Positions 9,241 through 18,917 of a stretch of DNA of 64,000 nt are shown here, piece by piece. The position numbers were made by a program, and so were the translations under genes. Numbering within the stretch: position 1 is the first letter of the stretch; every line of letters begins with the position of its first letter. The notes under the pieces were generated by a model. It did not search any database and was not told the DNA's origin. It saw only the letters and a program-made list of their open reading frames with translations. Source of the DNA: Flavobacterium sp. Root186 (GTDB lineage Bacteria; Bacteroidota; Bacteroidia; Flavobacteriales; Flavobacteriaceae). The stretch lies in NCBI RefSeq assembly GCF_001428525.1, contig NZ_LMHW01000010.1, positions 1,009,853 to 1,073,852 of the forward strand, given 5' to 3'.

Positions 9241-10092
9241 TTATTTGATATTAAATTTTTGTCCGGCCGTATAAATGCTTATTTCTAATTTTTCAATCGA
9301 AATCAGATTGTCTTTTTTTGACTTTAAAATGCCTTTAGGATTCTTGAAAACAATCACTTCACTTTCTCCGGCAACTTCCACTTTATTATTTCTGACAATT
9401 ATTGCGGTTGCTTCGTCAATTCCAATTCCGGTTAAATCTGGAAATTCAATCAATGCAGAAAGTAAACGGTTGTAACGGTTTCTCTTTAAAAAATGCTGAT
9501 CGATAACGACAGTTTTTAATAAACCCAAACCTTCTGAAGTTTCGAGATTATCGTATTTAATAGTAGAAAAAGTTCCCGAATATTCTTTTTGTAATTTTTG
9601 ATTTCCGGTAATCATTTTTTCAGACATTACGGCTGCTCCGGCGCTTGTTCCAGAAATTGTACTTCCGTTTTCATACGCTTTTTGAATTGCAGTTTTTATT
9701 GGAGTATTGTGAACGACAGCCATAAAACGGTTTTGATCACCGCCGCTTATAAAAATTAGTTTTGCCTTTTGTACCGAATCGGTTAGCGTTTTATTTTGTG
9801 CTGTTTCTTTATTAAAATTCAGCATTACAATCGGGTTTGATGTCAGTTTTACCATTTGTGTTTTAAAAAAGATAAACGAACTGTCCGGTTCTTCACTGGA
9901 CATAGGTAAAACCACGATATAATCTTTTTTGCCTAATTCTGCTACATTCAAAACCTGTTTCATTAAGTCATCAGAACGATCGCCGCCGCCAATAATAAAT
10001 AATTTTCCCTTTGGATTCTGTGCCTGAACAAAACAGCTTGTTAATAACAAAGAAAGAATTGTAAATGATCTGAAAAGAAGTTTATTTTTCAT
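9241..10092 (-). CDS. Cyanophycinase-like S51 peptidase, exported
   Basis: This 283-aa protein has a signal peptide with a possible lipobox (LLLTSC, Cys20) and the class-I glutamine-amidotransferase-like fold of peptidase family S51: GKLFIIGGGDRS at the start, FISGGDQNR, and nucleophile Ser150 in ISGTSAGAAVMSE. True cyanophycinases cleave the Asp-Arg polymer to beta-Asp-Arg dipeptides; related enzymes act on other dipeptides. The gene is packed between an M28 peptidase (12-bp gap) and a penicillin-acylase-like gene (2-bp gap). With ornithine aminotransferase divergent nearby, breakdown of Arg-containing material is a reasonable inference but is not shown. Confidence 0.88.
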   Translation of the reverse strand: MKNKLLFRSFTILSLLLTSCFVQAQNPKGKLFIIGGGDRSDDLMKQVLNVAELGKKDYIVVLPMSSEEPDSSFIFFKTQMVKLTSNPIVMLNFNKETAQNKTLTDSVQKAKLIFISGGDQNRFMAVVHNTPIKTAIQKAYENGSTISGTSAGAAVMSEKMITGNQKLQKEYSGTFSTIKYDNLETSEGLGLLKTVVIDQHFLKRNRYNRLLSALIEFPDLTGIGIDEATAIIVRNNKVEVAGESEVIVFKNPKGILKSKKDNLISIEKLEISIYTAGQKFNIK

Positions 10093-10104
10093 GGTTATCT
10101 TGGT

Positions 10105-11604
10105 TTAGTTTTGCTGACTTTCAATAAATTTTAAAAGAGAATTGTTCACAATAAATAAGACGTCTTGTATTTTTTCCAAATCTACTTTTGAAGCGATATC
10201 GCGAGGCGTATGATAATCTTCGTGGAAACCGCTGAAAAAAGTCATAATCGGGATTCCTTTTGCAGTAAACGAAGCATAATCACTTCCAGAATGTCCGTTG
10301 GTTTCCCATAAATCTAAATTAAACGGCTTTTGAAGTTTAGCGTTACTTTCGCTGGCAATTTTCTTTAAATACTCGGTTTCTTTTTCGGTTCCGATGCTGA
10401 GAATTCTACGTGCTTTATCTTCGGGCGCACTTCTCGAAATCATATCCATATTAATACAGAGTAGGATTTTTTGATCTTGTAAATTCAAGTTCTGAACAAA
10501 ATATTCGCTTCCTAAAAGTCCCATTTCTTCAGCTGTCCAAGCCGCGAAAAGGATATTATATTTTGGCTGTATTTTTGATTCTGACCAGTTTTTTGCCAAA
10601 GCCAGCATACCCGAAGTTCCCGATGCATTGTCGTCTGCACCATTATAAATCGAGTCATTTTTAATTCCCAAATGATCGTAATGCGCGCCAACGATAATTG
10701 TTTTTGTTGTGTCTTTTCCTTTAATCATTCCTAAAACATTTCGGACTAGATAAGTTTCTGTCTGCAAATCAATTGAAAAAGCAGCACTTGTATTTTTTAA
10801 TACTACAGAAGCCGTTTGAAGGTTTTGTGCTTTTTTTTCGAATGTCTCTAATGAGATTTTATTATCCGATAACAGTTTTTCGGCTGTTGATTTGCTCAAT
10901 CTGAAAACCGGAATCGAAACACTAGATTCACTTTCGAAAGAATGAAAAGCATCATTTTGATGTGAATTTTTTAGTCTGAAGTTTTGATTAGAATAGATAA
11001 TAACTAAAGCAGCAGCGCCTTTATTTATTGCATTTTTCAGTTTCATTTCTTCTAAATCATTTTCTTCTGGAAATATTTTTTTGAATTTCCGATAAACAGC
11101 AGAAGTTGTGTCTAGATGACTTGGAAAACTTTTCAATACAACAACTATTTTGCCTTTTACATTTTGGCTTTTATAGTCGTCGTAATTTTCCTCAGGCATA
11201 CTCAAACCATAACCCGCAAAAACGACTTGAGTATTTTTTTGTAAAGATTGAGAGATTGGGGTTAACTCAAAATCACTTTCTGAAAGAGCAATAAATTCTT
11301 TTCCTTTTTTGATTTCAAATGTTGCTTTTTTTACAGTATGTTCCTGAATTTTAAATTCCTGAAAAAAGGATTTTCCATTGTTATTATAAGGCTTCAGTTT
11401 AGAGGTGTACATCGTAGAGGCAATATAAGTGGCTGCTATATAACCGCCTTTTTGATTGGCTTTTCTGCCTTCCATATAATCAGAAGCTAAAACAGATAAT
11501 ATTTCTTCAAAATCACTTTTTACAGGATTTGAGATCGTCGTTTGCGAAACAAGTATTGATTTACAAAAGAATAATGTAAAAAATATTAGTATTCGTAAAC
11601 GCAT
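10105..11604 (-). CDS. M28-family peptidase with PA-type insert
   Basis: The 499-aa exported protein (signal MRLRILIFFTLFFCKSILVSQ) has a PA-like segment (about 110-235, with GKIVVVLKSF and GAAALVII) inserted before the catalytic core. Zinc ligands are seen in VGAHYDHLGIK, NGADDNASG and AEEMGLLGS, with CINMDMISR later. It is a predicted aminopeptidase or carboxypeptidase of the cell envelope. It follows the Lrp regulator by 19 bp and precedes the S51 gene by 12 bp, so regulator and peptidases are likely co-transcribed. Confidence 0.92.
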   Translation of the reverse strand: MRLRILIFFTLFFCKSILVSQTTISNPVKSDFEEILSVLASDYMEGRKANQKGGYIAATYIASTMYTSKLKPYNNNGKSFFQEFKIQEHTVKKATFEIKKGKEFIALSESDFELTPISQSLQKNTQVVFAGYGLSMPEENYDDYKSQNVKGKIVVVLKSFPSHLDTTSAVYRKFKKIFPEENDLEEMKLKNAINKGAAALVIIYSNQNFRLKNSHQNDAFHSFESESSVSIPVFRLSKSTAEKLLSDNKISLETFEKKAQNLQTASVVLKNTSAAFSIDLQTETYLVRNVLGMIKGKDTTKTIIVGAHYDHLGIKNDSIYNGADDNASGTSGMLALAKNWSESKIQPKYNILFAAWTAEEMGLLGSEYFVQNLNLQDQKILLCINMDMISRSAPEDKARRILSIGTEKETEYLKKIASESNAKLQKPFNLDLWETNGHSGSDYASFTAKGIPIMTFFSGFHEDYHTPRDIASKVDLEKIQDVLFIVNNSLLKFIESQQN

Positions 11605-11623
11605 ATTTCACCAGATAAATTAA

Positions 11624-12076
11624 TTATAAAATGATATTTCTTTTAAAAGCGCAGCCTAATTCAATAATAGAATCCGTTTTGGCGATTCCGGGAATATTGT
11701 CGATTTTCTCGTAGAGGATTTTTCGCATATGTTCGTGATTCTTCGCAACAATTTTGATGTAAAGCGTAAACGAACCCGTTACATAATAACATTCTGTAAT
11801 TTCGGGAATATTTTTTAATTCTTCGATAATTCTATCAGAATCAGAGTCTTTGTTTAAAGTAATTCCGGTGAAAGAGGCCCAGTCAAAACCAATTTTTTTC
11901 TCCTGAATAATGGGTTTTATGCCGCCAATTATTCCTTGTTCCATTAATCGGTTAATGCGCTGATGCACCATTGTATTTGATATTTTCAAATTGGCCGCAA
12001 TGGCAGAAAAAGCCATTCTTCCGTCTTTTTCTAATTCCTTAATTATATTAATATCAAATTCGTCTAAACTATCCAT
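11624..12076 (-). CDS. Lrp/AsnC family transcriptional regulator
   Basis: This 150-aa protein has an N-terminal winged HTH (residues 5-60, DEFDINIIKELEKDGRMAFSAIAANLKISNTMVHQRINRLMEQGII) and a C-terminal RAM ligand-binding/oligomerisation domain (about 70-145). Such regulators sense amino acids. It sits at the head of the M28-S51-acylase run and is divergent from rocD across a 445-bp spacer, so control of both by amino-acid supply (possibly Arg/Orn) is likely but inferred. Confidence 0.93.
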   Translation of the reverse strand: MDSLDEFDINIIKELEKDGRMAFSAIAANLKISNTMVHQRINRLMEQGIIGGIKPIIQEKKIGFDWASFTGITLNKDSDSDRIIEELKNIPEITECYYVTGSFTLYIKIVAKNHEHMRKILYEKIDNIPGIAKTDSIIELGCAFKRNIIL

Positions 12077-12103
12077 GTTTTAAATATTCTTGTTTTGTAA
12101 TCT

Positions 12104-12324
12104 AGTCCCTATGGGACATTTTAACGTGCCACATTCTTTTTTCTACCGATATTGAACTCCTAACGGAGTTACGCTGCTGTTCATTTTATTTCTAAAAATC
12201 ATATATTTCTGAATTATTGATGATATCATTGCCTTATACATTTATCCATAATTTCAAAATATCTCGAAGAGATAAAATATCGGTAGCTTTAAATATAGCG
12301 CCAGCAATTAGTCCCATAGGGACT
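12104..12324. repeat. Nested palindromic element (MITE-like) in the Lrp-rocD spacer
   Basis: The outer ends are perfect 14-bp inverted copies (12104-12117 and 12311-12324, AGTCCCTATGGGAC), each itself palindromic (TAGTCCC-N3-GGGACTA at 12309-12325). Inside are an 11-bp inverted pair CTACCGATATT/AATATCGGTAG (12143-12153, 12276-12286) and two small hairpins, AACTCC-TAAC-GGAGTT (12155-12170) and TATCTC-GAA-GAGATA (12260-12274). No coding capacity. It looks like a non-autonomous repeat; no target duplication is evident. The rest of the spacer 12325-12521 holds the rocD promoter, with a perfect -7 box TACTTTTG at 12495-12502. Confidence 0.75.
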
Positions 12325-12494
12325 ACACTATATAAGCATAAAAGTAGCTATTTTTTTTAATAAAAGATTATAAAGTTAAAATTTATAATAATTAAATTTG
12401 ATTCTGTATTGTGGTAAAAATGGCTATTTTGACTTTTTATTGGTTAATATGAAGTCAAAATATACTTTCAAGCTTGTGGATTTGAAAAATTTAT

Positions 12495-12502
12495 TACTTT
12501 TG
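12495..12502 (+). promoter_or_regulatory. rocD -7 promoter box
   Basis: TACTTTTG matches the Bacteroidota -7 consensus TAnnTTTG exactly and lies 20 bp before the rocD ATG, giving a very short leader. A clear -33 TTTG at the right spacing is not obvious. Confidence 0.55.
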
Positions 12503-12521
12503 CTTTTTAAAGTTAAATATC

Positions 12522-13775
12522 ATGACACATACAGAAAACACCCTTTCGTCAAAATCAGAAATTTTGATTGAAAAAGAAAATAAATACGGAGCTCATAATT
12601 ATCATCCGCTTCCTGTGGTTTTAGAAAAAGGAGAAGGAGTTTATGTATGGGATGTTGACGGGAAAAAATATTACGATTTTTTATCGGCTTATTCTGCTGT
12701 AAACCAAGGGCACTGCCATCCTAAAATTGTAAAAGCAATGGTAGATCAGGCGCAGACACTAACGCTGACTTCTCGTGCTTTTTACAATGATAAATTAGGA
12801 AATTACGAAGAATACATAACGAAGTATTTTGGCTTTGATAAAGTGCTGCCAATGAATACTGGCGCAGAAGCTGTTGAAACGGCTTTGAAAGTATGCAGAA
12901 AATGGGCGTATGAAGTAAAAGGAATTCCTGAAAATCAGGCGCAGGTAATTGTTTGCGAAAACAATTTTCACGGAAGAACAACTACAATCATTTCATTTTC
13001 GAATGATGAAACGGCTCGCAAAAACTTTGGACCGTTTACAGACGGATTCATAAAAATTGAATATGACAATCTTGAAGCGCTTGAAAAAGCTTTAGAATCA
13101 TCAAAAAACATAGCGGGATTTTTAGTGGAACCAATTCAGGGGGAAGCTGGAGTTTATGTTCCGTCTGAAGGATATTTGGCGAAAGCAAAAGCATTGTGCG
13201 AAAAACATAATGTTTTATTTATTGCTGATGAAGTTCAAACCGGAATTGCGCGCACCGGAAAATTATTAGCAGTTCATCACGAAAATGTACAGCCGGATAT
13301 TTTGATTTTAGGTAAAGCAATTTCCGGTGGTGTTTATCCGGTTTCGGCAGTTTTGTGTAACAACGAAATAATGAATGTTATTAAGCCGGGTCAGCACGGA
13401 TCTACTTTTGGTGGAAATCCTGTTGCCGCTGCAGTTGCCATTGCAGCTCTTGAAGTTGTTAAAGAAGAAAAACTGGCTGAAAATGCAGAACGTTTAGGTA
13501 TTATTTTAAGGAAAGGTTTAAACGAAATTGCAGAAAGAAATAACTTAATTACACTTGTTCGTGGTAAAGGCCTTTTGAATGCGATTGTTATTAACAGCGG
13601 TGAAGATTCTGATTTAGCTTGGGAAATCTGCTTAAAATTTAGAGATAACGGATTATTGGCAAAACCAACTCACGGAAACAAAATTAGATTTGCTCCGCCA
13701 TTGGTTATGACAGAAGAGCAAATTAACGAATGTCTTGAAATCATTGAGAAATCTTTAAATGAATTTAAATTATAA
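12522..13775 (+). CDS. rocD: Ornithine--oxo-acid transaminase
   Basis: This 417-aa class III PLP-dependent aminotransferase converts ornithine and 2-oxoglutarate to glutamate semialdehyde and glutamate, linking arginine breakdown to proline and glutamate. Landmarks: [22 protein letters not shown] at the N terminus, [12 protein letters not shown] (PLP phosphate site), the NFHGRT motif, IADEVQTG (Asp contacting the PLP nitrogen), Lys265 in [10 protein letters not shown] (Schiff base) and [11 protein letters not shown]. Length and motifs are typical of ornithine aminotransferase rather than acetylornithine aminotransferase. It has its own promoter and a terminator at 13799-13828. Confidence 0.95.
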   Translation: MTHTENTLSSKSEILIEKENKYGAHNYHPLPVVLEKGEGVYVWDVDGKKYYDFLSAYSAVNQGHCHPKIVKAMVDQAQTLTLTSRAFYNDKLGNYEEYITKYFGFDKVLPMNTGAEAVETALKVCRKWAYEVKGIPENQAQVIVCENNFHGRTTTIISFSNDETARKNFGPFTDGFIKIEYDNLEALEKALESSKNIAGFLVEPIQGEAGVYVPSEGYLAKAKALCEKHNVLFIADEVQTGIARTGKLLAVHHENVQPDILILGKAISGGVYPVSAVLCNNEIMNVIKPGQHGSTFGGNPVAAAVAIAALEVVKEEKLAENAERLGIILRKGLNEIAERNNLITLVRGKGLLNAIVINSGEDSDLAWEICLKFRDNGLLAKPTHGNKIRFAPPLVMTEEQINECLEIIEKSLNEFKL

Positions 13776-13798
13776 AAGGTTACAATTTATTATTAATG

Positions 13799-13828
13799 AA
13801 AGCTGCATTTTACGATGCAGCTTTTTTT
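13799..13828 (+). terminator. rocD intrinsic terminator
   Basis: Perfect 10-bp arms AAAGCTGCAT/ATGCAGCTTT (13799-13808, 13815-13824) with loop TTTACG, continuing into a T-run, 24 bp past the stop. Confidence 0.88.
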
Positions 13829-13951
13829 ATGAGGTATAAATTATATAACAACTGATGGAAATTATATAATTTAAAAATAAAGTTCCTGAGTAGTTTTGAG
13901 TGTCAAATTTAAGACAGCAAATATTTGTTGAACCTTATAAAATTATTACAG

Positions 13952-14404
13952 ATGGCTTACGCAAATAATGATTTAACGCGTTTTTTGGATGCACAAAATA
14001 AACTTTACCTGACTGCTTATTCTGAATTGAAAAAAGGAAAAAAAGAAACACACTGGATGTGGTTTATTTTTCCGCAGATAAAAGGATTAGGAAAAAGTGA
14101 CATCGCAAAATATTACGCCATTGCTGATCTTGAAGAAGCACAAGCTTATTTGAACCATCCAATTTTAGCCAAACATTTAGTTGAAATTGCGCAGCTTCTT
14201 TTAAACTTTAAGAAAAAATCTATTGAATCTATTTTGGGAGATTTAGATGCGCGAAAATTACGTTCGTCGTTAAGTTTGTTCTCTCAAGTAGAAAATGCAA
14301 ACCCGATATTTCAGGAATTATTAGATACTTTTTATTCGGGGCATTTAGATCCGGTTACTTTGACAATTGCTCAGGAATTAACGAAAGTGCCAGCTGAAGC
14401 TTAA
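13952..14404 (+). CDS. DUF1810 family protein
   Basis: Using the ATG at 13952 gives 150 aa beginning MAYANNDLTRFLDAQN. The longer frame from a TTG at 13925 adds residues that do not belong to the family. The signature HWMWFIFPQIKGLGKSDIAKYYAI and the all-helical remainder are characteristic of DUF1810 (calpastatin-like), a cytosolic family of unknown function found in many bacteria. It is transcribed alone, followed by the bidirectional terminator at 14467-14498. Confidence 0.85.
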   Translation: MAYANNDLTRFLDAQNKLYLTAYSELKKGKKETHWMWFIFPQIKGLGKSDIAKYYAIADLEEAQAYLNHPILAKHLVEIAQLLLNFKKKSIESILGDLDARKLRSSLSLFSQVENANPIFQELLDTFYSGHLDPVTLTIAQELTKVPAEA

Positions 14405-14466
14405 TTGTGATTATTATTGATTAAAAATTTACCTTTTAAATATTACTTAGAATCTGTTATTTAATG

Positions 14467-14498
14467 AAAAAGCCATTCTGTGGGGAGAATGGCTTTTT
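14467..14498. terminator. Bidirectional terminator between the DUF1810 and susD genes
   Basis: Perfect 13-bp arms AAAAAGCCATTCT/AGAATGGCTTTTT (14467-14479 and 14486-14498) with loop GTGGGG, between convergent genes. Confidence 0.9.
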
Positions 14499-14527
14499 CT
14501 GTTTTTATAATAGTTATTTAATTTCCA

Positions 14528-15922
14528 TTATATTCTATACCCTGGATTTTGAGTGATTTTCTTATTCGCATCTGTTTCTTTTAACGGAATTGGGAATACC
14601 AATTTATCTGCGTCATAAGTTAACAATAACGGATCACCATTTGGAGTTTCAGTTAAAATTGAACGTTTAGTTCTTTTTATGTCGTGAATTAAAAATCCTT
14701 CCATTCCAAGTTCTAATTCTCTTTCTAATAAAATGTCATCAATGGTAACAGAAGCTAAATCATCAGCATGTGCCCTTCCTCTGATAATATTAATATCATC
14801 AAGTGGTGTGTTGCCTATAGCAGTTCCCTCTTCAAAATTTCCTTCTGCTCTAATCAAATACATTTCAGCCAGACGAATAATTCCAACATTAGCAAACTGA
14901 TCTGTAAATTTAGAAGTTAGAATTCTGCCATTATCTTCATTTTCGTATATAAATTCAGCTCTGTCATCAGGATCACTGAATTTTTCCAAATAAGCATCAC
15001 GAATAGAAAAATCACCGCCACGTCCACCATTACCTTCAGAAGCATAAAAAGTTACAGCATCATTTACTCCAGTTTGTTTCGTGATCTGAATAGAGAAAAC
15101 ATCTTCTGTTTGATCTGTATCGTGATTAAAGGCTGCCGCATAGCTTTGAGACAATCCATGTCCGCTGTTTTCAATAACATCATTTGCTGCATCTCTGGCT
15201 AAATCATATCTGCCTTGCTGCAAATATACTCTTGCTAATAAAGCTTGTGCAGCATATTTATCGGCATAAAAACCATTTTCTTCCGGTAAGTTGGTGTAGG
15301 CAAGATTTAAACCATCAATTATAACCTGATACACTTCTTCAACTGAGCTTCTTTCTTTTGATAAATCTACGCTAAAATCATAAATCGCATTAGGTCTGAT
15401 TACAACTCCAAGCTGATTATTAGTCTGACCAATTTCGTAAGGTTTTGCAAAAAAACGAACCAGATCAAAATAAGCCAATGATCTTAAAAAATTAGCTTCG
15501 CCAATCATAACCGCTCTTCTGTCCGGATCTTTTACTTTGTCGATATTTTCGATAACAGTATTCGATGCGTTTATAATTTCATATAATCTTGCATACGTAC
15601 CTTCGATAATTACGTTATCAGACAGCATATTTTTGCTATACATTTGTCTCAATTCTCCAAACGTACCACGCCATCTTAAATCTGTTGTGCTTAATACTCC
15701 GGTAACTCCAAGTAAATCGGCATACAATAAAACCCTGCCGCCGTAAGCATTTCCATTTGCTGCCAGCGCATAAGTTCCGGTAAGTACATTTGTTACTCCG
15801 GTTTCGGTACTTAAAGTTGTGTTGGCGTCTTCTCTCTGTTTAGGTTCTATGTCTAATTCATTTTCGCAGCTTGTAAAAAATGCAGCGAAAAATATAAATA
15901 GGATTAGTTTATTTGCTTTCAT
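14528..15922 (-). CDS. SusD/RagB family outer-membrane nutrient-binding lipoprotein
   Basis: The 464-aa protein has a lipoprotein signal (MKANKLILFIFFAAFFTSC, lipobox FTSC). The helical TPR-like SusD fold is indicated by GEANFLRSLAYFDLVRFFAKPYE, YAAQALLARVYLQQGRYDLARDAANDVI and the C-terminal ERELELGMEGFLIHDIKR...NPGYRI. It caps the partner SusC transporter encoded 10 bp upstream and binds the substrate at the cell surface. No glycosidase accompanies the pair. The neighbouring genes concern sulfur and peptides, so the substrate is open. Confidence 0.95.
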   Translation of the reverse strand: MKANKLILFIFFAAFFTSCENELDIEPKQREDANTTLSTETGVTNVLTGTYALAANGNAYGGRVLLYADLLGVTGVLSTTDLRWRGTFGELRQMYSKNMLSDNVIIEGTYARLYEIINASNTVIENIDKVKDPDRRAVMIGEANFLRSLAYFDLVRFFAKPYEIGQTNNQLGVVIRPNAIYDFSVDLSKERSSVEEVYQVIIDGLNLAYTNLPEENGFYADKYAAQALLARVYLQQGRYDLARDAANDVIENSGHGLSQSYAAAFNHDTDQTEDVFSIQITKQTGVNDAVTFYASEGNGGRGGDFSIRDAYLEKFSDPDDRAEFIYENEDNGRILTSKFTDQFANVGIIRLAEMYLIRAEGNFEEGTAIGNTPLDDINIIRGRAHADDLASVTIDDILLERELELGMEGFLIHDIKRTKRSILTETPNGDPLLLTYDADKLVFPIPLKETDANKKITQNPGYRI

Positions 15923-15932
15923 CTTTTTCTTT

Positions 15933-18917
15933 TTAAAAATTAAAGTTTACACCAATTGCAGTTGTTCTTGCCGGAGGTGCTGAATAAAAATCTTCCCCAA
16001 TTCCTGTATCATCTCTTCTTGCTTCAGGATCGTTTCCTTCGTAGTTGGTAAATGTCAATAAGTTAACAGCGGTAAAATAGACTCTTAAGCTGCTCATTCC
16101 TAAATCTTTCAATACGTCTTTAGGAAGCGTATAACCTAAAGTTAAGTTTCTTAAACGAACAAAATCGGCTTTATCAAGATAACGGGAAGAATCCTGTGTT
16201 CCGTTTGATCCTCCAAACCTGGCTTGCGGTACATTTGTAATATCACCAGGGTTCTGCCATCTGTTTAACTGATCTGCTGTTTGGTTGTCAAAATAATCAG
16301 CAGCAGTTGATTGATAAATACCCGCTGAATTATAAATACTAGCACCCCATTCTCCCTGAAACGTAAAGGTGAAGTCAAAACCTTTATACAAAATAGTGTT
16401 TGTTAAACCAGACATTAAAGTAGGGAAAGGATTTCCTGCAATAATACGTTCTGCTTCACTATAATCACTTGTTTTGGTACGATCAAGTGAACCATCAGCA
16501 TTTTTAGTGTTTTTGTAAAATAAGGCATCACCGTTTTCAGGATCAACACCTGCATATTCAACTAAATAAAAAGATGAAATGTTTTCTCCAACTCTGTTTA
16601 TATTGTATGAAACAATGATATCTCTGTTGTCATTTGGAAGCGATTTTACCTTTGATTCATTTGTTGTCAAATTGAAACTGGTATTCCATTTAAAGTTTTC
16701 AGTATCAATGTTTTTAGTATTTATAGTAAGTTCAAAACCATTACTTCTTATTTTTCCAATATTTTTATTAATAGAAGCTGCTCCCGAACTTATTGGTAAC
16801 GGAACTTCAAAAAGTAATCCGTCAGTATCTTTTTGGTAATAATCTGCTTCAATAGAAAATCTGTCTATAAAACCAATTTCAAAACCAAAATCAGTCTGAG
16901 CTGATTTCTCCCAGGTCAAATCATTATTTCCAGGCTGATCAAAAGTAAGCCCTGATTTTAAGTTATAAGGGTTTGGTCTGTAAAGTTGGCGTGAAGCAAA
17001 ATTTCCTATTTCAGCATTTCCTAATTTACCCCAGCTTCCTTTTATTTTTAAGTTTGAAATAGCTTTACTATCTTTTAAAAACTCTTCTTGCGAAATAACC
17101 CATCCGGCAGAGAATGCCGGGAAAACTCCAAAGCGCTCATTTTTTCCAAAACGAGATGAACCGTCACGACGTATACTGGCTTTTAAAAGATATTTATTCA
17201 TATAAGAATAATTTAATCTTCCAAATTGAGAAACAAAAGCATAATCGGTTTCACTTCCGTGGCCTTCATTTACCTCGGCACCACCATCAACAGTTTGAAA
17301 ATCATCGCTAGAGAAATAAATACTGTTTACATCCTGATATCTTCTGTTGTATTTATTAAATTCCATACCGGCTACAACATTAAAAGTATGTTTTTCTGCA
17401 AACGTTTTATCAAATGTAAAATAGTTACTCGAAACATAATTTTCTGTATTTACAGAAGTTGCAAATACAGCTCCATCTGTTGCCATAAAAGGAGCATTTT
17501 TCCCTTGCCAGTAATCCTCGGTTTGTGATAAAAGATCGTATGAGAAATCAGAATTGAATTTTAAAGAAGATAATATTCTAAATTCAGCAAAAAGTTTACC
17601 TGTAAGTCTGCGCATAATAGTTTTCCAAAACGTATTATCTTTTGCTAAAAGGTAGTTGGAATATTCTGTATTAGGGTTTGCACTTCCGTCTTCTAATCTG
17701 GCTGGCGAAATAGGTGCCTGTGCCACAGATTGTAATGGAGAAGAGAATGAATTATCATCCTGAACCCTGTGTATTAAAGATCTGGAAAAACCAAGGTTCA
17801 TTCCTAATGTTAAACGATCTGTAACTTTATGTGATACGTTTGTTCTGGCTGTAAATCTTTCTAAAGTATTGCTGTCAACAATACCAGTTGTATTATTGTA
17901 AGCACCAGAAAAGAAATACTTTGTTTTTTCATCTCCTCCAGAAGCAGAAAAATCAGCATCTGTAGTATAACCCGTTTTTAAAGCAATGTCCTGCCAGTTT
18001 GTATCGACTTCGCCATTTCTCCAGTCCGTTCCCTGAGATAGATATTCTAACTCATCTTCAACAGATTCTAAGTCGTTGACATTTCTTCCGGCTTCCTGTA
18101 ATAATTCAACATATTGTTTTGCGTTCAGCCATTTTCTTTTATGTGTAGCTTCACTAACTCCCTGCGAAAGATTTACTGTAAAAGTTCCTTTTCCTTCACG
18201 TCCTTTTTTAGTCGTAATTAAAACAACTCCGTTTGCTCCACGTGCACCATAAATTGCTGCAGAAGATGCATCTTTTAAAACGTCTATCGATTCAATTTCA
18301 TTGGTACTTAAAGTCAATAATGGGTTTGTTGGTGCACCGTTGCTCGATTCGTTATCATTAATTAACGGAATTCCGTCAAGAACATACAAAGGCTGCGTTC
18401 CCGCACTAATACTCGCCGCACCACGCACACGAATATTAATACCACCATCAACCTTACCATTTGTCTGCGTAATTTGAACCCCGGCGAGTTTACCAACCAA
18501 AGCATTCTGTACGTTTGAAACCGGAATCTGCTGAATATCTTTTGCCGTTACGCGGGCGATATTATCCGTTAGGTTTCTTTTAGACTGAGTTCCGTAACCC
18601 ACAACGACTACAGTTTCAAGTTCATTTTGAACTTCATCCAGCTGGATTGTAATATTATTTGAAGCAGGAACTTCTACCGTTTTATAACTTACATAGGTTA
18701 CAACAAGTATTTCGCCTTTTTTTGCGGCGATTTTAAAAAGACCGTCAAAATCAGTTTGAGCACTGATATTTTTTCCCTGTACTACAATATTTGCTCCGGG
18801 AATTGGCAGCCCTTTTTTATCTGTTACTTTTCCCGAAATTGATTCCTGTGCGGCAGCTATTTGTACAAATAGTAAAAACACCCACAAACAATGTTTTAAT
18901 TTAATGTTCATATTCAT
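15933..18917 (-). CDS. SusC/RagA family TonB-dependent transporter
   Basis: The 994-aa protein has a signal peptide (LKHCLWVFLLFVQIAAAQ). An N-terminal carboxypeptidase-regulatory-like domain (about 25-98, GKVTDKKGLPIPGANIVVQG) is followed by the plug with the SusC hallmark VVVGYGTQSKRNLTD, VRGAASISAGTQPLYVLDG and SIDVLKDASSAAIYGARGANGVVLITTKKG, then a 22-strand barrel ending in aromatic NFNF. Translation may start at either of the two close Met (MNMNIK). It forms the import complex with the SusD encoded next. Its upstream region lacks the cysteine-codon leader found before the other SusC gene of the window. Confidence 0.96.
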   Translation of the reverse strand: MNMNIKLKHCLWVFLLFVQIAAAQESISGKVTDKKGLPIPGANIVVQGKNISAQTDFDGLFKIAAKKGEILVVTYVSYKTVEVPASNNITIQLDEVQNELETVVVVGYGTQSKRNLTDNIARVTAKDIQQIPVSNVQNALVGKLAGVQITQTNGKVDGGINIRVRGAASISAGTQPLYVLDGIPLINDNESSNGAPTNPLLTLSTNEIESIDVLKDASSAAIYGARGANGVVLITTKKGREGKGTFTVNLSQGVSEATHKRKWLNAKQYVELLQEAGRNVNDLESVEDELEYLSQGTDWRNGEVDTNWQDIALKTGYTTDADFSASGGDEKTKYFFSGAYNNTTGIVDSNTLERFTARTNVSHKVTDRLTLGMNLGFSRSLIHRVQDDNSFSSPLQSVAQAPISPARLEDGSANPNTEYSNYLLAKDNTFWKTIMRRLTGKLFAEFRILSSLKFNSDFSYDLLSQTEDYWQGKNAPFMATDGAVFATSVNTENYVSSNYFTFDKTFAEKHTFNVVAGMEFNKYNRRYQDVNSIYFSSDDFQTVDGGAEVNEGHGSETDYAFVSQFGRLNYSYMNKYLLKASIRRDGSSRFGKNERFGVFPAFSAGWVISQEEFLKDSKAISNLKIKGSWGKLGNAEIGNFASRQLYRPNPYNLKSGLTFDQPGNNDLTWEKSAQTDFGFEIGFIDRFSIEADYYQKDTDGLLFEVPLPISSGAASINKNIGKIRSNGFELTINTKNIDTENFKWNTSFNLTTNESKVKSLPNDNRDIIVSYNINRVGENISSFYLVEYAGVDPENGDALFYKNTKNADGSLDRTKTSDYSEAERIIAGNPFPTLMSGLTNTILYKGFDFTFTFQGEWGASIYNSAGIYQSTAADYFDNQTADQLNRWQNPGDITNVPQARFGGSNGTQDSSRYLDKADFVRLRNLTLGYTLPKDVLKDLGMSSLRVYFTAVNLLTFTNYEGNDPEARRDDTGIGEDFYSAPPARTTAIGVNFNF

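Noticed and set aside
12104..12324. Insertion sequence
   Set aside because: There are inverted ends but no transposase frame, so it was called a MITE-like repeat only. No transposase, integrase or phage gene was found anywhere in the window.
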